A stretch of 64,000 nucleotides of DNA from Cucumis sativus (Eukaryota; Streptophyta; Magnoliopsida; Cucurbitales; Cucurbitaceae). The notes beneath the pieces were generated by a model. It saw only the letters and a program-made list of their open reading frames with translations, was not told where the DNA came from and did no database searches. The translations under genes were made by a program, and so were the position numbers. Where the stretch lies: NCBI RefSeq assembly GCF_000004075.3, contig NC_026655.2, positions 3,472,001-3,536,000 of the forward strand, in the 5' to 3' direction. This document shows, in pieces, positions 35,040 to 48,269 of the stretch (within the stretch, counting starts at the first letter, position 1; the number at the start of each line of letters is the position of its first letter).

Positions 35040-37050
35040 TAAAAGCCCAACCAAATGCAAACAATACTACCCATTTTAGCTTAGCAATCAAGTCTAAGAA
35101 ATAGTTCATCATCATGCAAACTATATACTGCATTATGGAAGAACATAAAAAGGGAAAAGAAATGCAAAAACTGATCAACTAAAAAGAAAAAGTATAATTG
35201 GAAGTAAATAGAAGGAATTAGCTCCCAAGAGTGTTGTTTTGCCATTACATCTCATTCTCTACCCACAAGATTGGACTCAACATCCAATCAATCTTTCTTG
35301 TCTGTACAATAAAGGTTCTATCAATCCCTCTCAATTCTTTGGCTCCATATCAACCAAACCTATACAACCTTTGTTATCTTCTAGTCTTCCAACCCCTTTT
35401 CTGTTACTCAAAATCTCTAATGTTTCCTAACTATCTAACCATAAATAAACAAAAACAAAAAAACTCTTTCTTTTTTTATCCAGTTTTTAAGTTTTGACTT
35501 CGTTTCTTAAGTTACTAGTAAAGAAAAAGAAATATATGAGTGAAAATAGTGTTTAAAGTCTCTATTATTTAAGAATTAAATTAAATTTATAGGTCAAAAC
35601 AATTCTCTTATTTTTCTCCCCTACATATGGATCTTACTAAGGTTATGCCAAATGCCAACCAATAGAAGAAGGGGATAATTGGATGTGCTTATTGATATCA
35701 AGTGTATATATACACACACACACACATATATAATAATATAAACATACATATATAATAATATAAAGAATAGTTTTTGTCATTTTATTTAAAAGAGGAAAAA
35801 GAAAAACAATAAATGGCATATACCAACCTCACCACACCCATTGCCCATTATAACTCTTTCTTTAAGCCCTTTCCATTCCATTTGGACAAAGAACATTTGC
35901 TCCCCCACTTGCCTTTTCTTCTCCTTTATAATAATATGATTACTCAACAAATTAAAATTTTTAATTAAGGCAAAAGAATAACCAAATTCAAAGCAATATA
36001 TCATGCCACCTGTCAATTTGGACTTATTTACACTATTTTTATTAGTTAAATAATCCAAATATATAAAAGTTGTGAACCACATTAATTTGGCTCCTATGGA
36101 CCATCTAAAAGAATCACTTTTTGATAAAAAGAAAGATTAATGACACTTCTTTAAACATGCCAACTTCTTCCTTAACTGACCACAACGAATTAAGAAAAGG
36201 CAGATTCTCTTAATTTTCTTTTTTAATACTTAACCCATATATTACTTGTTATGATAACATATGACAATATAACTTTACCATAAGTCAAAGTTATTATATT
36301 TATAAACTAAAAAAGTACATTCTTTTGTTAAAGAAAAACTAAAACTGCTTATACCCATCAAAGTCTATGTGTAGTACAACAACGTTAAGAAGTTAGTTTA
36401 TCGTTTGAAGGAGGAAATTTTTAATTTGTTCTGTGCAAGAAGAAATTTAAAATGGATAACAAAATCCCATTTGTATTTTGTCATTATACAAATATTTAAT
36501 TCGATCCTATTCCTAATGGATTTGTATTCAATATATTTGGAAGGAATTCGATTTTTTGTCGGTGGTCAGTTGTTTTTTTTTTTTTCTATTGGGAGGTGAC
36601 ACAGAGAGAAAAATGGAACCGTACGATTCTTTCTTTGTTTTCTTGTTTTGAAAGACTAATTATTCGTTGATTTGATGAAAATGAGATCGGAGGCTAAAAA
36701 GGAAGGGAATTTACGTTTTAATGTTGATGAGTTGGGGTTTAAAGGAATGGTTAATGAAGATGGTAGTTTTTTGTTTTGTCTAACGCTAATTTGTGGTGCG
36801 TGAGGAACAGTGAATTCCCTCCACCGTTCAATTTCACCTTCCGTTTCGAAAGAATATGTTAAAAATCTTTTAAATGTTCTGTTTTTTGTTTTTCTTTTCT
36901 TAAAAAAGATTAAAATTTTGTTTAAACTAAGCAGCGTTTCCCCCTTAATATCCGGCCATAAGCCGCCTCTTCCTTAATGCCGTCCTTCGTTTCCAGTTTA
37001 TTTTAACATTTCTTTGTTCTTCCCTCTTTCTCCATTTTTTGTTTCTTTCC
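35040..37050. other. intergenic DNA and EB1 promoter
   Basis: No gene recognised. A CA/TA microsatellite lies near 35704-35730. The stretch from about 36940 is C/T-rich (gcagcgtttccccc, ccgcctcttcc) and is probably the EB1 core promoter and leader. Confidence 0.45.
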
Positions 37051-37092
37051 CCCTTCTTATGATTTGGGTTTTCTGGGAACTGCTTTTCAACT

Positions 37093-39480
37093 ATGGCTTC
37101 CAATATTGGAATGATGGACAGTGCTTACTTTGTCGGTAGGAATGAAATTTTGACATGGATCAACAATTGCCTTCAACTCAATCTCTCTCGCATTGAAGAG
37201 GTTTCTTTCTTTTCTTTTTTTCAAATACCCTTTTTCAACTTTTTGTTGTTGGGGAAATGTTTGTATTGTAATGTCTGATATGGGTTTTTTCTGTTTGTGC
37301 ATTTGAGTTTCTCTTCGGTCCCCTCTTTCCTTTTGGAGAAAGGGAGGTTGTGTTTTCTAATTTCTCCATCTTTTTCTTTGTGATTATTCATTGTTCATGA
37401 TGGCGAAATGTTATTATAGACATTGTTTTATAGAAATGTTTGGAAAAAAGGAATTAATGTTTGCTCTTACCTTGAAACATTTCCTAAGAATGTTGTTTAG
37501 TTGCTTTCTTTCAGGTTTTGGTTGAGGAAATAGAGGTTTACAGGCAATGGCAAACTATGCCATATGATAGTGATTTGGATTTTTCATAATTTTTTTGTGT
37601 TAAATCTCACATTATCCTTTTGCATTCTAGTGATTTTGGACCCAATTACTTCTTAAGTTGAGGATTGACTAGTTCCTTGTCAATTTGAAGCATGTCATTC
37701 GAACCATGGAAGGCAAGCGGTTTTTTTCTAATCTTAGTTTACAAATCTTAAAATCTATAGTAACTAGAAGTAGTTACGGGAATTGGATTAAGTAATAGAA
37801 ATTAAAGCAAACGAACTGTTTACGATATGCTCATACTGCGATTATCGACATGAGAGATTCTTTGAATAGCTTTCTCATATTGTTATGTCCAGCTACATTT
37901 GTTCAACCCATAAGCGTTTTTTCAGTTATATGGAAGTCATTTCCCTCTATCCTGGTTTTCTTCTTGTTCTCTTTCCAACCATTATAAGTTATTATGCTTA
38001 TCTCAGTATGACGGTATCCCTTTTCCCATGTTTGTTGTTCTGCCTAGGCTGCTTCCGGGGCTGTGCAGTGTCAGATGATTGATATGACCTACCCAGGAGC
38101 TGTCCCAATGCATAAGGTTAGTTATCTCTTATCCATCTAGTTTCAATTGTCATCTGCTTTGGATTGGAGAATTGTTAACTGCTACTGTATGATACTGACT
38201 TGCGCCTTGGATGCATGTAAAAGGTCAATTTTGATGCAAAAACTGAGTACGATATGATCCAAAATTACAAGGTTCTTCAGGATGTATTCAATAAGTTGAA
38301 AATTGAAAAGGTATGTAACCCAATGGTCTGCCTAAATCTCAGCATGCTTAGTGAAATGGATGGTGTTTTTTTAAAGCCTATTTCTCATGATTGTTAGCTA
38401 AACGGATGTTCGTTCCTTTAATGGTATACTGAAATCTCTGATGTTATTTGTGGCAGCACATTGAAGTCAACAGGCTTGTAAAAGGTAGACCTTTGGATAA
38501 CTTGGAATTCTTGCAATGGCTGAAACGCTACTGTGATTCAGTTAATGGTGGCATAATGAATGAGTATGCTAAATTTATCATTATTTATTTGCCTCTCGAG
38601 TATTGGATTATAAACAGTGTCTTCTTTCGATTTTGTCCTCAACTTTTTCTTGAATGTCACAACAGGAACTATAATCCCGTGGAGCGAAGATGTAAGGGAG
38701 GAAAGGGTGGGGCCACAATGAAGGGTTGCCAGAAGGCTGCTAAATCACTGCAAACACATAATATGCATAGCCATGGCTCTGGCGATTCAGTTGAACCAAG
38801 TAAAAGCTTTACTCATCTTGTTCAAGTAGTTTTTTTCATTGAGAACAGCCATTGATTAAGCTATTTGATGCTGTATCAAACCAGGATCCAAGCCAGGGAA
38901 GAATGGCGTAACAGGCGGTACAAATTCTTCGACAGAAATCCAAGCTTTGTCCAAGGAGGTAGGATGCAAAATAATTTCTGCTTTATTCTTTGTTCTCAAG
39001 GACCGCTCCAACTTTTTACTTCCCTTTCTCCTCCAATTGATATTCCATTTGACTCTCCCTCTTTCTTACAAGTTGTTGCTCTTTTTGTTGCATTTTTTTT
39101 CTTGTGTTCAGATTACAGAGCTGAAAATGTCTGTAGATCTTTTGGAAAAAGAAAGAGACTTTTATTTTGCAAAATTGAGGGACATAGAAATCTTTTGTCA
39201 GATGTCTGAATTAGAAGATCTCCCGGTAAGAAATCCATGGATATAGAGAAAAACCTTCAGGATGATTGACTAGAAAACGATTCTTTGTCAGAACTATCAA
39301 CTTTCAAAGAGTACATCGATAATTGTATGGTTAATAATTGTACGTCTGATGCAGATGACAGCAGCAATCAAGATGATTTTGTATGCAGCAGACGCGAAGG
39401 AATCAGCACTAACTGAGGCGCAAGAGTACATATACCAGTCACAGAATAGGAGTGACGTTGAAAATGAAAATGAAGAGTAA
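37093..39480 (+). CDS. EB1: microtubule plus-end tracking protein EB1 (EB1A/EB1B type)
   Basis: It binds growing microtubule plus ends through its calponin-homology domain and recruits partners through its coiled-coil EBH domain. Exons: 37093-37200, 38048-38116, 38224-38310, 38457-38563, 38666-38799, 38885-38958, 39112-39225 and 39355-39480; 272 residues, all junctions in frame. The CH domain covers about residues 14-115 ([57 protein letters not shown]). A basic Ser/Gly linker follows ([15 protein letters not shown]). The EBH coiled coil runs from about residue 190 ([33 protein letters not shown]). The C-terminus is acidic ([11 protein letters not shown]) and lacks the EEY/F motif of animal EB1, as in plant EB1A/B. 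Confidence 0.96.
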
Positions 39481-40029
39481 ATTCGAAGTTTCAAACAAAT
39501 TTGAGCCTGTAGATTGAACAAGAAAAAGCTGGAGCATTGCCAAGCAATTCCACAGCTATCACTCATCATCATCATCATCCATCACTTAATGATATCTAAT
39601 GCATAGAATTCTTAATTCTTAGACCTAAATAATCCTTGTCTGTGCTGTACTAATGATCAAGATTGTTAACTGGATATCAACCGTTGGGGTTTTGTAATAA
39701 CAACAGATGCTCAACATCAGCTTTCCTTAAATTCTTTTTTATTGTTTGAGAAAATGTTGCAGTTTCTTAATGTATCTAATTGTGTTGAGTGAACTTCGAT
39801 AAATGACTACACTTTCTCTTCATGTTTATTTGAATTTGCTTTGATATTACAAAAAGACGACCAAAAAACAGAACAAATTTGGATAAAACATCTACAACAA
39901 TGAACAGAGACTAGTTTTTCACAGACCCAAAAAAGAAAAAACACAAAAAAGGAGAAAACTTTCAGCTTTGTTTGATTTCCACTCTTATTCTAATCCGAAG
40001 TAGTCAGTTGAATTCGAGTGGCATCAGTT
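39481..40029. other. convergent 3' ends of EB1 and HVA22-like genes
   Basis: The plus-strand EB1 and minus-strand HVA22-like stop codons face each other across about 550 bases. This must hold both 3' UTRs and polyadenylation regions. A short (ATC)n run is at about 39561-39580. Confidence 0.7.
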
Positions 40030-40938
40030 TCAATATCCATAGTCATCTGCATAACCATAATAACTGCTACTATTTCTCCTGTGCACTTCGGCCTGTAGAA
40101 GTAGAACATAATAAATAAGCTTTGTGAATTGAAGGGAGAAGCTCAAAGTAACAAAAATATTCATCCTCACATTGTCGAGCATGTATTGAAGTTCACCAGT
40201 TCCATGTTCCTGAATGTACTTCTCCGCAGCAGTGATAATGTCCTCACGTTTGTTCAAAGGATCCTTCCCTTTAGGAACATACCAAACGTTAACTCTCTGT
40301 TGGTTCACCATTAGAGGTCTTAAGTAATGCTCGTACACATACGAAGCTCCATTAAAGCCTGATAACCAACACAGCACAACCAGCTTCAAATAAGGCCATA
40401 TTGGAATCCTGCCATGGAAAAGTTTCTGTTAACAGATCAAATTCAAAGCAATTGGAAAAGAAGTAACCCCATTAACGCCTACCATTCAAGAACCTTGGCA
40501 AAGGTCAGCTCGAAGAGAGTAATCATGGAGTGTAAAACCCAATAAGTAAGCCATTGCTGATCATCGACTTGAGATTTGGTCTCTATGGCTCTGATTGAGG
40601 CATATCTACCAAGAAAAAGAAAAAAAAATGAAAAAAAGCCCAAAACCAATATTCAAAACGATTGAATTCAGCCCAATTGACCAACAAATTTTGATGGATT
40701 AGAGTGAAAAAGAAACTTACAGAGGATAGACAAGACCGACAACAGGGCTGCAAATCAAATAATGACAATGTATCAATATATGGGAGCATTAACAAACTAA
40801 TTCCCCATTATGGGATTTTTTTTTTCCTTTTAAAAAAGCAAACTAAAAAAAGCAACATAGAGAGTCGGTGAGATACCCAGCAAGAACATCGAAGTTTTTA
40901 AGAACAACTTTAAAGAAATTTCCAGCCCCAGATCCCAT
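40030..40938 (-). CDS. HVA22-like protein (TB2/DP1/REEP family)
   Basis: An ER membrane-shaping protein of the REEP/Yop1p family; plant HVA22s respond to ABA and stress and affect vesicle traffic (family knowledge). Exons: 40938-40877, 40747-40721, 40605-40483, 40408-40171 and 40092-40030; 170 residues. The TB2/DP1/HVA22 domain covers about residues 17-115: NFDVLAGPVVGLVYPLYASI, then SQVDDQQWLTYWVLHSMITL, WIPIWPYLKLVVLCWLSGFN, and the hallmark ASYVYEHYLRPLMVNQQ. Next are NVWYVPKGKD and a helix EDIITAAEKYIQEHGTGELQ. The tail is Tyr/Asp-rich and ends YADDYGY, as in HVA22A. One exon is only 27 bases long. Two paired hydrophobic hairpins are expected from the domain. Confidence 0.95.
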
Positions 40939-40939
40939 C

Positions 40940-43850
40940 TTTGGGTCAATGTATCAATTATCTTCAAAACCCAGAATCCCAAAACGAAAGAACGAAGAGA
41001 AAAAGAGCTCGTTCTTCCAAAATCCTTCACTTTATCTTTTCTTATCCTTCCTCTAGATGTCAAGCTCGAAAAGCGGTGCAGCTGTGTGCGTGTTAAACGA
41101 AAAAGAGTAACAAGTGTCATCGAAAGTAAGAAAAGATAAAAAAGCAGAGGAATCAATTCCAAGGGATAGCATCGAAAGTTGGAGTCGGTGGAAGGGAAAT
41201 CAAAAGGTGTAATTAACAAAATCACAAGTCTAATCAGATAGTAACACATACAAAGATAGGATAGTTAAGAAGAGAAGCAGAATGAAAAAGGGTATAGAAT
41301 TGAAGATTGGTTAAATGAAGTGAATCATCATCGTACTGAAACTGACAGAGAGATGTTAGGAAGAGAATAAGCAAAGAAATTTGTCGTGAAAACTGAAAAG
41401 GGTCCACGTAGCTTTAGAAAATAACGTGTTGAAGCTTGAAAGTATAACGGTGTCCTCTGGTAGCAGAGAAGGAAGCGATTCGGATTAAGAGAATTGATTT
41501 GGTTAATGAAGTGGAAACAGAGTGGGGACAGAGTCAGGTGAGAAAAACCTGCAAGTGATAAGGTGTGGACACAACAAGACGATCCCACCATTTTTTCAGA
41601 GACAGAGTTTTTGAATCATTGATGCAGTAAAAAGATGGCAACGAATCTAAAGGGAGAGTGTTTGGGAGATTGGAGTGAATGGCTCAACATATTAACTATC
41701 ATAAACCATTTAGAACACTACTCTGCTCATTACCATTACCATTCAATCATCACATCTCTCAAGACTCTCCCTCCTCATTCCTATCTTTCTTTGAACAAAC
41801 TAGTTTTAAGCATATAATCTCCCAACTTTCGATCTTCTATCTCTCCGATCAAAATTGAGTTAGCTTCAACTCTTTTAAATGATAATAAACAGAGTTTCAT
41901 TTCGCAACACCTAATTTCATATTCATAATTATAATACAATAAATATTTTTGTTTTGTTTTCTTCTAATCATTTTAAAAAAATATTTCTTTTTTTTGTCAA
42001 TTTAACATAATTTTAAAATTTGTGTTTAGTTGTAAATTTGAACAACACTGCTTTTAAAACAAGTATACTAAATACGTTTTTGAATAATCGATGGTATAAT
42101 TAGAAAATTACTAAGTACTTAAATAATAGCTAAGGAAAGGTTGCATATTTGAAAGTTTGATTCTAATTTGTTTAATTGTATAAAATATGTTTGATATTGT
42201 ATTTACACATCATGAAACTACTTGTCTACTAAATATTAGTTGGGAATAAAAATATTATTAAGTTTATTTATAACATGTTTTACATTAAAACAATTTGTAT
42301 AATTATTAATTTGGAAAATACTTTGTATAAGTATTGACCTTGTAATATTACATGTATTAGTTTTAAAAAGGATAATTGTATTAAAAGATATAAAAAAATT
42401 AGAAAAAAACCATTCATAGCATTTTTTTTTCATATTCTAAATTTGACAAATATGCTATTTTTACAATTTTGAAAATGTGAGTCATATCGACTATTTTTTT
42501 TAAGTATATTTACAAACTTCTCTTTTAAAAATTGGATTGAGTGAAATAACATGACCTATTTCTAAATGTTTTACTTTTTAAAAAAATATAATTTGCCATT
42601 TTAAACTTAAAATTCAAACTCTAGTTTAATATATATATATATATATATATATACAAAGGTTGTGTTTAGAATAAGTATTATTTGGATATCCCAAAAACTT
42701 AAAAAAAAAAAACTTTCAAAATCAGAATTAAAATTGACATATTTGCTTAAATGAAGTAATTAACTAATTTAAACAAATTAGTATAGATGCGTTAATTCTT
42801 TTAAAATGAAGGTGATATACCACCGAAGGTTAAAGTATTTTTGGAATAAGTTGCTTTCTTTTTTGAGTTGAACAAGAGGGAAAGTAGCAAACATTCAAAA
42901 CTCTAACAACTCAATCAAGGACAACATATTTATGACTAAACCAATAATAGAATTAAATGTGGTGAAGTTAAGTAGTTGTTTGTGTTTAAAAGAGAAATAT
43001 ATGCATTCCAAAGTGCATGATTATATGTTGCATTTTACGTCAAAGAAATATTTATGAAGATGTAACATGATGTACTTTGGATTTAAGTGATGAATTGATT
43101 TATTTTTCAATCAAGGAATTGGACGACTTTGCTTTTGTTGAGATTATATATTCTAATCAATTGACTTAATTATACTTAAGTGATGACCGTGAATACACTG
43201 TCTATATCAGTAATAATTTTATTCTCATCTTAATTTTCCATCCATTCTAACTAGCTAAATTCATTTTTATAGAAAGACAATTATTAACCATTAAAGAAAT
43301 ATTTAACTTTGAGTATATGTCGAGTTTCAATTAATTAATACAATTTACTATTAGAAAAAAGAATGACTCAAAAACTTAGGGAGATTTTATGCACCAAGAA
43401 CTAAATTAAAAACAAGTTTTGACCAAGAGTACTGCATGAACAAAAATGAAACATCTTCATTCTAAATCTAATATTTATGTGACAACAAGAAGGTAACTTA
43501 ATCTAAGCATGGTTGATTGATTTAATTGATCATGAAAAAATTAACACATACTTAACATGTATCCAAAAGTTGATTAAGAAACAAATAATGGAGATTATTA
43601 AAAGTTTTCTTTTTCCTTTTTTGGTATATATATATGTGTGTGTGTGTGTGGTGTCATGTAATAGTAAAAAGAGAAGATGAAAACAATAAATTGAAAAATA
43701 ATATTGATAGGAAGATTGTTATAAGAGATGAAGAGAATGATATATGTCTGTCTAACCTCATGACGTCTCAGACTATATATATATATATATAATATATATA
43801 TATATATATGAAGAAATTAATTAGTAGGCAAAGCCAATAGCCAACATATA
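40940..43850. other. HVA22-like promoter and AT-rich spacer
   Basis: The first 600 bases are the likely leader and promoter of the HVA22-like gene. Beyond 41820 the DNA is AT-rich with no gene. Bases 42400-42535 resemble 19930-20100 (aaaaaaccattcatagcat and gaaaaaaccgtttataacat), a dispersed repeat. (TA)n tracts lie at 42629-42653 and 43774-43809, and a GT run near 43636-43650. Confidence 0.5.
43774..43809. repeat. (TA)n microsatellite, interrupted once
   Basis: A TA tract of about 35 bases with one AA phase break, just downstream of the TCP stop codon. Confidence 0.9.
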
Positions 43851-43854
43851 ATAA

Positions 43855-45689
43855 TTACGAGACGCCGGTGTCCGGCGCTGCCCCATGCGGTGGATTTTGG
43901 GTGGCATAGATATTCAAGTGTCCATTATGATCATCATCATCATCATCATGATCGTTGTTCAAGTTTCCACGTCGTGCAGCTCCGGCAGTGGGTCCCAAAG
44001 AGAGTGGCTTTCCTGGGAGGAGCGTCAATGGAGCAGGGCCGCCGAGAATATTATTCGACAAACGTAAGCCACCGGAGGGTGAGGGTTGTCCTGATCTGAA
44101 TAAAGAGCCGTCTTGATTAGCCGACTGAAGCCTCCATAAAGGGTCAACTCCGCTGGCGAGTAATTGGTTGTTGGGGTCGGAAAGCATCCAAAAGTTTGCC
44201 GGAATAGTAGTGGGGGGGACTACTCCGGTGGTGGTGGATTGGTGAAGATGGTACTGATGATCTTCTTTTGGTAATTGTGTCGTAATTTGAACCATATTAT
44301 TCATTGCTTCAGAGTTGAATCCCATCACTGAACAACTTTAATCATATTCCATTAGCCCTAATTAACTTCTCCCTTTCAATTATGCATTTACACACTTTGT
44401 TTATATAATATATATATATAGCTCAATCATTTCATGGGAATAATACATAATAGTAAGCCAAATGAAGGAAGGTCATGAGACATCATTCTTTTTATATACT
44501 TCATCTTCTTAGCCCTAATTTTTCTTTCTAATTATTTGTTAGTGAAATAAAGATCCCATTTTTGTTTTTCATGGATCTTGATTCTTGAGTGAGAGAGGAA
44601 GGAAAAATACCCTTTTGTTTATCTAGTCCTATTTGATAAATTAGTATAACCATTTTGATTTTAGAAATTGTTTTCTTCCACAATTAATTACTCATGGCTT
44701 TCATTTTTGTTATATAATATATAAACAGCTAAAATTTTCAGCCAATTTTAAGAAATAAGTTTCAAAAAATTACTTTATTTTTTTAGTTTTCACAAAAATT
44801 GGTTTTGATTTTCAAAAACACTCTTGAAATTTAGATACAACAAAATACATAGTAGATCTTAATGATATTTATAGACTTAGTTTTCAAAAACTAACTAGTA
44901 ATCAAATGGTATTGGTATGCTGTAGTTTTATTTTTGAAATTAAGTGTATAAGATTTGTTCATTCCTACTCTTCACAAATGTTTCGATATTGAAGTAAAGA
45001 TTTGAAAACTGGAAAAAAGAACAAACTAATTAAAAATCAAATGGTTATTTCTTAGAGACTTTTTTTTTTTTTTTTTTTAGCTACAAACCAAGAACATCTT
45101 AACCTTGCAACTCAATATTGGAAAGAATTTAAATTTAACTCTAATGGGAAAGATTTAGAAAGAGAAAAAAAACCCAAGAGGACTTCTTAAAATGAACATT
45201 TGAAAGGATGTGTTATGGAAATGAATGATATATAGATATTTTAAAAGGTGTGTTCAGCCTACCTCCCGGGTGATAATAAGAAGAGGATCTTAGTTGAGAT
45301 GGTAAAGAAATGCTTGTAGCCGATCTTCTTAACGACGTATTAAGAGAGTTGAAGTTAGCCGGTATGGTTCCAGTTCCCGTTGCGGCGATAACAGCAGGCT
45401 CAGCCTGCTGAAGAAGCCATTCGATCGTTTCGCCATCGGACTTGTGGCCAAGCTCACGAGTGAGCTGAAAAACTCTAGCAGCACAAAGAGCAGGCATTCG
45501 GGTGCGTCGGCCTCGACCATCGACTTTGGTGTGGCGATCCTTAGTAGAAGTCCTCTTAGGGGAGGGCTTCTTAGAGACGATCTCAAGAGGAGGTTGAGGA
45601 TCATATTCTTTCTTCTCTAGCAATTGAAGAGGGAAAGAAGCGTTTGAGCGATGGTTTTGGTGATAGTGAAGTTGGTCATTTCCTTCCAT
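43855..45689 (-). CDS. class I TCP transcription factor
   Basis: A plant growth and cell-division regulator that binds GTGGGNCC/TGGGCC-type sites. Exons 45689-45263 and 44327-43855 are joined by a 935-base intron (HPG|VMGFN), giving 299 residues. The TCP domain is at about residues 49-103: [40 protein letters not shown] and [20 protein letters not shown]. The basic region lacks the four extra residues of class II, so it is class I (PCF). The conserved TIPANF follows the domain. The C-terminal exon has [11 protein letters not shown], a Gly/Pro/Ser-rich part, [11 protein letters not shown] and an Asp-rich stretch ([14 protein letters not shown]). Most class I genes have no intron in the coding region, so this intron is notable. 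The 3' border CCGGGAG|GTAGGC and acceptor TTGTTCAG|TGATGG preserve the frame. Confidence 0.93.
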
Positions 45690-46880
45690 GAGTACTCAAA
45701 ACGAATCTCTCTCTTAAATTGAATATTTGGTGGGTCTCAAATAATGTGAGGATGAGGAGTTGGAGAGAAAATAAATAAAATGGGTTTGGTTTTGGAATGG
45801 GGAGTAATATTATACACACATATATATAATGGGGTTTGAAAGAAAAAGAAAAAGAATAAAAGAAAAGAAAGAAATGAAGTGAATTATAGGGTTGCTATTA
45901 TTGTGGGTTGTACAGCCCCATTGGTTCAGAGTCCACGTGAAATGGGGCTTTTTATGATGTAATTTATAAAGACAATGGTGCCCAAGGGGTGGGGCTCTCA
46001 ACTTCAGGTCAAAATTACTTTGATACTCTCAACAAATACACGTAGTCAAATAATATAGTAATTGACATGTAGTATAATTCTCTTTTCTTAACGTCATGTT
46101 CATGTTCCTACTTACATAAATTTCTTATGCTAAAAAAAACTTTAAAGAATTAATAGAACATATAATCAACCAGAAAAAAAACGTAGTGAGTTTGATTCTT
46201 CTTCTATTGTGTGGGTCAAATTCAATGTTAACTTATCATTTTTGTTAGGAACAATGAATCTTTAGACATATTCTCATATTAATTGTATGATATTATTTGT
46301 TTTAGACAAAATTTTCACGTTGTCCTCTTTTATCGAGCCAATATATAGGATGAGGACGGGTTTAGTCGCATTTTCAACGATTTGGTTTGCCCTTTTCCTT
46401 TTTCTTCTCTGCATCTATGTTGGGAATTTGAGGATTTTTTTCCTTCCACCTTATCTAAATGAGACCCATTTCCCTTCTACTATAACTTAAATTACTTTTT
46501 TTTTTCCTTGTTTGTTGAAAGTCTTAGTAGACAAAACTTAGTTGAAATATAAAGTGAGATTCAGGTTTTACTTGAAGTGGTTGATTTATGATAAATTGTC
46601 AATAAAAAAGAAAAGGCTGCTCCATTCAAAAGTGCTGTCTCTATCTCTTTCTTTAATTTCTCTCTTACCCTTTCAAACTTTTTCATGAATGTAATTCACA
46701 AAGATGTATGCGAGTAGGGTTCATATATTCCCCTTTTACCATCATTTTCAATGTAAATTTATCTTTTCATAATTCAGACACTTACCCCACACACAATATG
46801 TGTGTGTATATATATATATATAAGCTAGTGATTATAATTGAAACACAGTAGGAATTACAATAAGATAGTTAACTAACTAT
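45690..46880. other. TCP promoter and spacer
   Basis: A TATA-type tract lies near 45820-45832. No further gene is seen. A (TA)n run at 46806-46822 lies just beyond the dioxygenase stop codon. Confidence 0.5.
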
Positions 46881-46890
46881 GGAGAATAAT

Positions 46891-48260
46891 TTAGGTAGTA
46901 GAATAGTAAGAAATGTTGATGATATCTTGAGGGTTAGAGGGAGGGTGAGTTTTGTTTCTCAATCTTAATTGAAGGTACTCCTTGTAGATGAAAGATTTGT
47001 AGTTTGGTGGTTGGTCAATGTGGGTAGTGAAATGTGGCAATGGCTGCACCAGTTTGTCTCCTCCAATGTTGTAGAAAAATGCATAAGAATGACGCTCTCT
47101 CCCTTCCTGTCTCACCACCCGATGGCTTGCGCTCTTATACCTATCGTTGCTCAATACCTTACCCACATATGTATATGAATTTTAATTATATTGTCTTACT
47201 CACAACAACAAACACATAATCATATAAATTATTGTGAATAGAAATATAGAACGGAAATGGAAAGTAAAGGAAACCTGAATGACATCTCCAACGTTGATAA
47301 CAAGAGTATTTTGGTTGGGAATAATTGGGATCCATTGATGATCTTCTGTTTTAACCTCAAGGCCTCCAACTTCATCTTGAAACAACAAAGTGATGAAATT
47401 CACATCCTTATGTTCTCTAAGTCCAACATTTTCAATCTCACTTGCATTTGGATATCTGAATGTCGACATTAAATCCCATTTCCTGTCGTTATTGTATTCA
47501 CTTAGGAAGTTTGGTGGAAGCCCTAAGCATTCGTTTATAATATTTTCTATTACTGAAGCTGTCTTCACAAAACACGAGAATAACTCCTCCACTACTTCCC
47601 TGCAATTACATACAAAAGAATGATTCAGTAATAGTATATATAGAGTCTATCAGTTATAGAGGTTTGTTACTGATATAACAAATTTAGAGAAAATGAACAT
47701 AAACATCAAAACCAAAAAGCAAAGAGAATATAATGATTATGAAATATGGAGAGTATATATAAAATTGATGAGTCTGAATGAAAACATACAATTACGGATA
47801 TAATATATAGCAAAAGAGAGAGTAAAAGTAAAAGCTAAGAGAGAAGAAATTAAAACCTAAAGCCTTGAGGATGGGAAGGGAAGACATTGAAGGTTGAATG
47901 AGGAGGAAACATCATAAAGAATTCATTTTTATCAGGAGAGTGGTCCGGCTGGCGGCCATAACCAGCCGGCATAGGAGCTCCGGGGAGAGGGCTTGCCTGA
48001 AGTTTACGATCCAAAGGGTATCCAAAAAACTGATTTGATAACAAAAGTGCTTTTTGCATAAGGTGAAGTGGAACACCATGGTTCACTACTTGAAAAAAAC
48101 CAAACTCAGAACAAGCTTTTCCAATTATTTCAATTGCAGCTGCCTTCTTCTTCTTTTGATCATCATCATCATCATCGTATGAATATGATCCTTGATCTAA
48201 TTCTTTCAAAAATGGAGAAAGATCAGCTGTGGGGATCGTTATTTCTTCTTTATTCACCAT
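46891..48260 (-). CDS. 2-oxoglutarate/Fe(II)-dependent dioxygenase (DOXC type), copy 1
   Basis: A soluble oxygenase that would use Fe(II), 2-oxoglutarate and O2 on a small-molecule substrate; the substrate cannot be told from sequence. Exons: 48260-47857, 47599-47275 and 47157-46891, 331 residues. The N-terminal DIOX_N region has GKACSEFGFFQVVNHGVPLH. The catalytic double-stranded helix has the iron ligands H-x-D in REHKDVNFITLLFQDEVGG and the second His in YKSASHRVVRQ, plus the 2-oxoglutarate Arg and Ser in ERHSYAFF. An Asp run then Lys run (YDDDDDDQKKKK, about residues 28-39) is unusual. The neighbour at 49687-50915 has the same three-exon structure and phases, so the two arose by tandem duplication. 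Confidence 0.92.
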
Positions 48261-48269
48261 TTTAATTAA

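Noticed and set aside
36405-36599. Plus-strand open frame of 64 codons upstream of EB1
   Set aside because: No domain, poor codon composition and ends in a poly-T run.
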